18,904 nt of DNA, taken from positions 1-18,904 of the forward strand of contig URRJ01000019.1 of the NCBI GenBank assembly GCA_900550205.1. Reading direction: 5' to 3'. Shown here piece after piece: positions 15,164-18,904 of this stretch (the first letter of the stretch is position 1; each line of letters begins with the position of its first letter). The notes beneath the pieces were generated by a model, which searched no databases, was not told the DNA's origin, and saw only the letters and a list, made by a program, of their open reading frames with translations. The position numbers and the translations under genes were made by a program. The stretch comes from an uncultured Collinsella sp. GTDB lineage: Bacteria > Actinomycetota > Coriobacteriia > Coriobacteriales > Coriobacteriaceae.

Positions 15164-15739
15164 GTGAGTACCCGTAGCGCCACGAACAAGCGCACGCAAT
15201 CCCGCGAGGTTACCGGGGTTGCGCGCAAGTCCGCCGCATCCGCTAAGCCCGCCCGTCAGGCAGCGAGCTCTGTTCACGTCGTGCCGGCATCATCCAAGGC
15301 ACGCCGCAAAGAGCTCGAGAAGGGCGAAAACCTGGAAGGCCTTTCCAAGGAGGAAAAACGCGCCCGCAAGGCCAAGCAGCGCGCCCACGAGGATCGCATC
15401 TACATGGTGTCGAATATCCTTCTCAAGCAGGATGAGGACTACACCAAGCGCCGCCGTATTTGGTGGGCTGTGCTCGCTATCGGCATGGTGCTCGTCGTGG
15501 CAATTTGGGCTTCGCTCTACTTCGCTCCCGGCGGCACGGTGTCCAGCCCTGTTCAGATGGTCGGCATCGTCTTGTCCTATGTCATCATCCTAGGTGACTT
15601 TATCTACGACTTCGCTCGTATTCGTCCCTTGCGCAACATGTACCGCGCACAGGCCGAGGGCATGTCCGAGAACAAGCTCAACGCTTTTATCGAGCGCGCG
15701 GCTGCCGAGGAGGACAAAAAGGACTCCAAGAAGAAGTAA
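15164..15739 (+). CDS. Small basic membrane protein coupled to purC
   Basis: A 191-residue protein of unknown function starting at a GTG that abuts the purC stop (TAAGTG), with GGAG 9 nt upstream inside purC. Residues 1-98 are highly basic and Ala/Ser-rich and probably disordered, with a Lys/Arg-rich helix at 45-75. Two membrane segments follow (about 99-121 and 129-150), then a charged tail ending DKKDSKKK. With the positive N-terminus it should sit with both ends in the cytosol. No domain is recognised, and it looks lineage-specific. It is followed by a strong terminator. Confidence 0.75.
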   Translation: MSTRSATNKRTQSREVTGVARKSAASAKPARQAASSVHVVPASSKARRKELEKGENLEGLSKEEKRARKAKQRAHEDRIYMVSNILLKQDEDYTKRRRIWWAVLAIGMVLVVAIWASLYFAPGGTVSSPVQMVGIVLSYVIILGDFIYDFARIRPLRNMYRAQAEGMSENKLNAFIERAAAEEDKKDSKKK

Positions 15740-15769
15740 CGTTTGCATACATACTTATCGCTAAGATAT

Positions 15770-15804
15770 AAGGCGCGTCGTTTTTGCGGCGCGCCTTTTT
15801 ATTG
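15770..15804 (+). terminator. Strong intrinsic terminator of the purC operon
   Basis: AAGGCGCGTCG (15770-15780) pairs with CGGCGCGCCTT (15787-15797), 11 bp with one T-G wobble and a TTTTTG loop, and runs into TTTTTATT. Confidence 0.85.
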
Positions 15805-15828
15805 TCCTATAGATAGATGGAGTGGCAC

Positions 15829-17109
15829 ATGATTCGAGCTGCCCTGACGGTCGAAGAGGCTCTGGAGGGTATGAAGTCCCTGGAGCCCAAGATTAAAAAC
15901 TATGCGCGTCTGGTTGTCCGCAAGGGCGTAAACGTTAAACCCGGCCAGGAAGTCGTCGTTCAGTCTCCGGTCGAGTGCGCGCCGTTTGCGCGCGTGGTGG
16001 TCGCGGAGGCTTATGCCGCCGGCGCCGGTCACGTGACGGTTATTTGGGCTGACGATGCCGTGACAAGGCTTGCGTACGAGCATGTCGATAAAAGCTATTT
16101 TGAGCAGACGTCCGAGTGGAAGCGCCTGCAGCTGGATTCTTTGGCCCAAGATGGTGCCTGCTTTATCTTTATCGAGGGTGCGGACCCTGCAGCTCTCAAG
16201 GGTATCGATCCCGCCAAGCCCGCCGCGGCTTCCAAGGCAAGGAATACGCAGTGCAAGGTCTTTCGCCGTGGACTGGATTACAACATCAACCCGTGGTGTA
16301 TCGCCGGCGCTCCGGTCGTGGCTTGGGCGCGCGAGGTGTTCCCGGGAGACGCCGATGAGGTCGCAATCTATAAGCTGTGGAATGCAATTCTGCACACTGC
16401 TCGCGCCGATGGCCGGGACCCGGAGAGCGACTGGGAGCTCCATGACGCCGCATTCGAAAAGAACCTGCGTTTCCTAAACGATAATCAATTTGATTGCCTG
16501 CACTACACCGCTTCGAACGGAACTGATCTGACGATTGGTATGGCGAAGGGCCATGAGTGGGCCGGCGGCAAGGGCAAGACGCCCGACGGGCACCCCTTCT
16601 TCCCGAACATCCCCACCGAGGAGGTCTTTACCTCGCCTGATCGTATGCGTGCCGACGGTATCGTGTACTCGGCCATGCCGCTCATCCACCACGGCAATAA
16701 GGTCGACGATTTTTGGATTAAGTTCGAGGGTGGCCGCGTGGTGGACTACGACGCTCGCGTGGGCAAGGCAACACTTGCGAGCATTATTGACACCGATGAA
16801 GGTGCTGCTCATCTGGGTGAGGTCGCGCTTATTTCCAAGAACACGCCAATTCGCGAAAGCGGTGTTCTGTTCTATGACACACTCTATGACGAGAATGCCA
16901 GCTGTCACCTTGCGTTGGGTGTTGGGTTCCCTGAATGCATCGAAGGCGGGTACGACATGTCCAAAGAGGAACTCCTGGAGCATGGCGTTAACGTCTCGAG
17001 CACGCACGTCGACTTTATGATTGGCACGGACGACATCGATATTACGGGCGTTACGCCCGATGGACGTGAAGTTGTGATTTTCCAGAACGGCCAATGGAGT
17101 TGGGAATAG
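15829..17109 (+). CDS. M29-family metallo-aminopeptidase (AmpS/PepS/aminopeptidase T type)
   Basis: A 426-residue cytosolic enzyme expected to remove N-terminal residues from peptides using two divalent metals. The ATG at 15829 has TGGAG 6 nt upstream; the ATG at 15817 overlaps that site. Expected metal-site residues are present: Glu265 in PTEEVFTSP, Glu331 in HLGEVALIS, His360 in DENASCHLALG, and His393 and Asp395 in STHVDFMIG, with Tyr353 near the site. N-terminal blocks (VKPGQEVVVQSP, VIWADDAVTRL) and length also match the family. It is transcribed alone after the purC terminator, and the tRNA-Lys promoter lies in its 3' end. Confidence 0.92.
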   Translation: MIRAALTVEEALEGMKSLEPKIKNYARLVVRKGVNVKPGQEVVVQSPVECAPFARVVVAEAYAAGAGHVTVIWADDAVTRLAYEHVDKSYFEQTSEWKRLQLDSLAQDGACFIFIEGADPAALKGIDPAKPAAASKARNTQCKVFRRGLDYNINPWCIAGAPVVAWAREVFPGDADEVAIYKLWNAILHTARADGRDPESDWELHDAAFEKNLRFLNDNQFDCLHYTASNGTDLTIGMAKGHEWAGGKGKTPDGHPFFPNIPTEEVFTSPDRMRADGIVYSAMPLIHHGNKVDDFWIKFEGGRVVDYDARVGKATLASIIDTDEGAAHLGEVALISKNTPIRESGVLFYDTLYDENASCHLALGVGFPECIEGGYDMSKEELLEHGVNVSSTHVDFMIGTDDIDITGVTPDGREVVIFQNGQWSWE

Positions 17110-17128
17110 TTCCAGACCGTGGTACAAT
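17100..17128 (+). promoter_or_regulatory. tRNA-Lys promoter
   Basis: TTGGGA (17100-17105), a 17-bp spacer and TACAAT (17123-17128), 9 bp before the tRNA. The -35 box overlaps the last codons of the aminopeptidase gene. Confidence 0.6.
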
Positions 17129-17137
17129 GCCACCCGC

Positions 17138-17210
17138 GGGCCGTTAGCTCAGCTGGCAGAGCAGGGGACTTTTAATCCCAAGGTCCAGGGTTCGAACCCC
17201 TGACGGCCCA
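17138..17210 (+). tRNA. tRNA-Lys (anticodon TTT)
   Basis: 73 nt: acceptor GGGCCGT (17138-17144) with ACGGCCC (17203-17209), D arm TAGCTCAGCTGGCAGAGCA, anticodon loop CTTTTAA, and T arm CCAGG-GTTCGAA-CCCCTG region. The discriminator is A17210. CCA is not encoded (CCC follows). The outermost anticodon-stem pair is G-A, otherwise the fold is regular. Confidence 0.95.
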
Positions 17211-17223
17211 CCCAAGATTGTTG

Positions 17224-17254
17224 AGACGGTCAACTCCGGTTGGCCGTCTTTTTT
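17224..17254 (+). terminator. tRNA-Lys terminator
   Basis: AGACGGTCAAC (17224-17234) pairs with GTTGGCCGTCT (17239-17249), with a TCCG loop, one wobble and a following T run. A related hairpin with the same loop is at 18509-18538. Confidence 0.85.
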
Positions 17255-17285
17255 GTCGCCCTTTCATGGGTTCGAACCCGTCGGG

Positions 17286-17370
17286 GCGCGGAGCTGAGTA
17301 AACGCGTGAGCGTTTGCCAGCGCAGCGCGCAAGGCGCGAAAGCGCCGCAGCGGCCGCCTGCGGAGCAGGC
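17286..17370 (+). other. GC-rich run of hairpins with GNRA-type loops
   Basis: Hairpin 1: GCTG-(A)-GTAAACGC (17293-17305), loop GTGA, GCGTTTGC-CAGC (17310-17321), 12 bp with one bulged A. Hairpin 2: GGCGC-GAAA-GCGCC (17333-17346). Hairpin 3: GCCTGC-GGA-GCAGGC (17356-17370). Loops GTGA and GAAA are GNRA tetraloops. The stretch lies between the tRNA-Lys terminator and the repeated tRNA end. A structured RNA or a small repetitive element are both possible. Confidence 0.45.
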
Positions 17371-17408
17371 TGAACCCCTGACGGCCCACCCAAAGAAAGG
17401 AAAAAGAA

Positions 17409-18206
17409 ATGAAAACAGATAGATACGGAATTAGCGGCAGCACATTAAAGATAATAGCGGCCATCTCGATGGTTCTCGATCATGTAAGCAGGATCGTCCT
17501 GACCAATGGAATCATGACTCACGCATCGTACAATCAGATATCAGACGAACAGTGGGCGATTCTAAGCGAGGCTTCGGATGTGCTTCATGTTCTTGGCAGA
17601 ATTGCATTTCCCTTATTTTGCTTTTTGATAGTTGAGGGATTTTTGCATACTCATGACATAAAGAAGTACCTGCGAAATATGCTTGTCTTCGCAATCATTG
17701 CGGAGCCCATATACGATTTCGTTCAAACCGGGCAGCTATTTGACCTTCGGCAACAGAATGTTATGTATGAGCTCCTGCTTTCCTTGGTCTTTTTGATTAT
17801 TCTGGAAAAGATACAAAGTCTTTCAAAATGGAAAAGGTACATCGCAGAAACTGCTCTGATTGTTTTGACAGCACTGGCAGCTGAATACACTAAACTGGAT
17901 GGCGGTGTGTATGGCATTCTGCTTGTGGCTGCATTCTATTTATTCCACGACAGCAAGGCCAAGATGTTCTTTGCTGCAGTATGCGCAGTGCTCCTTTCGT
18001 CATGCCATATAGTTGGCGGCGGATTTGAGTTTGCTACAGCTAATGTATTTAATCCTGATGTTGCTGCCGCGGTCGTTTCGTTGCTGCTTATCAATCTTTA
18101 TAATGGCAAGCGAGGGCTGAAGCTCAAATATTTCTTCTACATTTTCTATCCGGCACATCTTGCTCTGCTTTATGGTGTCTCACTTATTGTTTTGAACTGT
18201 CTTTAA
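17409..18206 (+). CDS. TraX-family integral membrane protein
   Basis: A 265-residue, very hydrophobic protein with about eight or nine membrane segments. The ATG at 17409 follows AAAGGAAA. TraX-family features are ISGSTLKIIAAISMVLDHV near the start, GRIAFPLFCFLIVEGF (63-78) followed by THDIKKYLRNML and IAEPIYDF, a YGILLVAAFYLFHDSKAK segment and a C-terminal KYFFYIFYPAHLALLYG. In plasmid F, TraX N-acetylates pilin, but chromosomal homologues in gut Gram-positives stand alone with no known substrate. Base composition is clearly more AT-rich than the genes to the left, and it lies directly after a duplicated tRNA-Lys end. Both point to acquisition. No other conjugation gene is near. Confidence 0.85.
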   Translation: MKTDRYGISGSTLKIIAAISMVLDHVSRIVLTNGIMTHASYNQISDEQWAILSEASDVLHVLGRIAFPLFCFLIVEGFLHTHDIKKYLRNMLVFAIIAEPIYDFVQTGQLFDLRQQNVMYELLLSLVFLIILEKIQSLSKWKRYIAETALIVLTALAAEYTKLDGGVYGILLVAAFYLFHDSKAKMFFAAVCAVLLSSCHIVGGGFEFATANVFNPDVAAAVVSLLLINLYNGKRGLKLKYFFYIFYPAHLALLYGVSLIVLNCL

Positions 18207-18228
18207 AAACTCTCAAACAAGTCTCTGA

Positions 18229-18477
18229 AAGCAGAAACAAATTGACCCTAAGACTGCTTGTGAATTTCCGGAAGACCTGAGAGATGCGTGGATAGACAAC
18301 GAGGGCTGCAGAAAGATGCTACTCAGTTCTCTGGCGGATCGCATGAATCTGTATGAGGATCACTTTCACACACTCATTAATAACAGCGATAAACACGGCA
18401 GATCCTCAAAACATGAGACTGCGAAGGTCGAAAGATGCTTCGAAAGCATGAATGGCAGCGAGAAAACGAGTTCGTAA
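18229..18477 (+). pseudogene. Remnant open frame, C-terminal fragment of an unrecognised protein
   Basis: An 82-codon open frame ends at the TAA at 18475. It has no start codon with a ribosome binding site; the first ATG is at 18316 and would give 53 residues. The peptide contains CEFPEDLRDAWIDNEGCRKM, SLADRMNLYEDHFHTLINN, then DKHGRSSKHETAKVERCFES. It has sensible protein-like amphipathic composition rather than random translation. The codon use resembles the traX neighbour. It is probably the 3' end of a gene truncated during rearrangement. I do not recognise the family. Confidence 0.4.
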
Positions 18478-18508
18478 GCACCCTCTGGATGCTCCAGCAT
18501 AAAACAGA

Positions 18509-18538
18509 AAGCGATCGACTCCGGTTGGTCGCTTTTTT
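18509..18538 (+). terminator. Second terminator of the tRNA-Lys type
   Basis: AAGCGATCGAC (18509-18519) pairs with GTTGGTCGCTT (18524-18534) with a TCCG loop, two wobbles and a T run. The loop and flanks match the tRNA-Lys terminator at 17224-17254. Confidence 0.75.
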
Positions 18539-18565
18539 GTTGCCGGTGCATGGGTTCGAACCCGT

Positions 18566-18904
18566 ATCAATCTATATATAAGAACGCTTGGCGAACAATA
18601 CCCGCCTTTTACCGATGGGAAACAAATAGCTGATGCTTTTGGAGTAAAGTGGCGCTCCAGAGATGACCGATGCCTCAATACTCATAAAACAGCTGGTCAT
18701 CGCCAATATCAGAAGCCAATGCTTCAGTTTTAACCCCAGTGATGCGACTGAGGGACCTATTCATTTGTGAACAAAATATGGAGTACCGGATTCCCGCCCA
18801 CACGGCCCCTCCGGTCTGGCAATATATCTCCTTGCCGCGCGGCCCGGTGGAACCGGATCAGCCGCGGGGCGTGCACCTTGAGAACCGGATACTGCGAGGA
18901 TGGA
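18566..18904 (+). other. Noncoding stretch ending in a possible rRNA-operon leader
   Basis: No supported gene. In 18600-18730 a short open stretch (FTDGKQIADAFGVKWRSRDD in one frame) may be another remnant. From about 18780 the base composition becomes GC-rich, with the hairpin CCGGT-GGA-ACCGG (near 18844-18856). Near the end, CTTGAGAACCGGATACTGCG resembles the boxA-like TTGAGAAC...  element found before actinobacterial 16S and 23S genes. An rRNA operon may begin just right of the window. This is a resemblance, not a demonstrated feature. Confidence 0.3.

Larger units (their letters stand above)
17194..17393 (+). repeat. 22-bp direct repeat of the tRNA-Lys 3' end
   Basis: The 22 bases at 17194-17215, the end of the T arm, the acceptor strand and 5 bases of flank, recur exactly at 17372-17393. 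The second copy lies just before the ribosome binding site of the traX-like gene and has no 5' tRNA half. A repeated tRNA 3' end is the normal footprint of integrase-mediated insertion, with 17216-17393 as a mini-insert or the second copy as a tandem att site for the traX region. Confidence 0.7.
17224..18565 (+). repeat. Duplicated terminator + CATGGGTTCGAACCCGT module flanking the traX region
   Basis: 17224-17281 and 18509-18565 align over nearly 58 bases: a hairpin with ACTCCGGTTGG, a T run, TTTTTTGT-GCC, and the identical 17-mer CATGGGTTCGAACCCGT (17265-17281 and 18549-18565), itself built on the palindrome GGGTTCGAACCC. The two copies bracket the hairpin run, traX-like gene and remnant (about 1.28 kb apart). 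Confidence 0.65.

Noticed and set aside
14174..15277. Long (367-codon) minus-strand frame opposite purC
   Set aside because: It arises from GC-rich third positions; purC on the plus strand has all family motifs and a ribosome binding site.
17172..17393. Minus-strand frame ending in RGSNPGPWD
   Set aside because: It is the familiar false translation of a tRNA antisense strand and GC-rich hairpins.
17409..18206. Conjugation module based on the traX-like gene
   Set aside because: No relaxase, coupling protein or secretion gene is nearby; stand-alone TraX-family proteins are common in gut Gram-positives.
1..18904. CRISPR array or insertion sequence
   Set aside because: No regularly spaced direct repeats of CRISPR size and no transposase with terminal repeats were seen. 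The short repeats found are box- or att-like.

Overview
The window looks like chromosomal DNA from a high-GC Coriobacteriia, most likely a Collinsella-type gut actinobacterium. This rests on general gene content and codon style (GC-rich third positions, purB, purC, a TSCPD protein, an M29 aminopeptidase and an OmpR-type two-component pair). No database search was possible.

Layout. (1) Positions 1-2430 are the right end of an integrative element: a small excisionase-like HTH protein, a second HTH protein translationally coupled to a tyrosine integrase, a cluster of short repeats in front of the integrase, and the att junction. That junction is a 45-nt 3' half of a tRNA-Gly(CCC) gene, so the intact tRNA and most of the element lie to the left, outside the window. 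(2) Positions 2431-2632 hold a bidirectional terminator and a convergent, degenerate tRNA-like sequence. (3) Positions 2633-8606 are a defence-type island, all on the minus strand. It has a three-gene coupled operon: a ribbon-helix-helix-like regulator, a nuclease-methyltransferase fusion, and a specificity subunit, with no separate HsdR translocase. This matches the BcgI-like (type IIB/IIG) plan. An AlbA/Schlafen-type ATP-binding protein follows, with an array of CTAATGTAA boxes around its promoter. (4) Positions 8607-17210 are housekeeping genes on the plus strand: purB; a TSCPD protein followed by a Tat/lipoprotein gene broken by a one-base deletion in a G run; a response regulator and histidine kinase; purC coupled to a small membrane protein; an M29 aminopeptidase; and tRNA-Lys(TTT). 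(5) Positions 17211-18904 are a second, more AT-rich accessory patch beside tRNA-Lys. It has a duplicated tRNA 3' end, a run of GC-rich hairpins with GNRA-type loops, a traX-like membrane protein gene, a gene remnant, a second copy of the terminator-palindrome module, and a final stretch resembling an rRNA-operon leader.

How the parts work together. The restriction operon has a sigma70-like promoter whose spacer is filled with TATAG/CTATA half-sites, and its first gene encodes a putative small DNA-binding protein. Autoregulation of restriction by that protein is the simplest reading. Both accessory patches sit at tRNA 3' ends, the usual target of tyrosine integrases. No CRISPR array or insertion sequence is visible.
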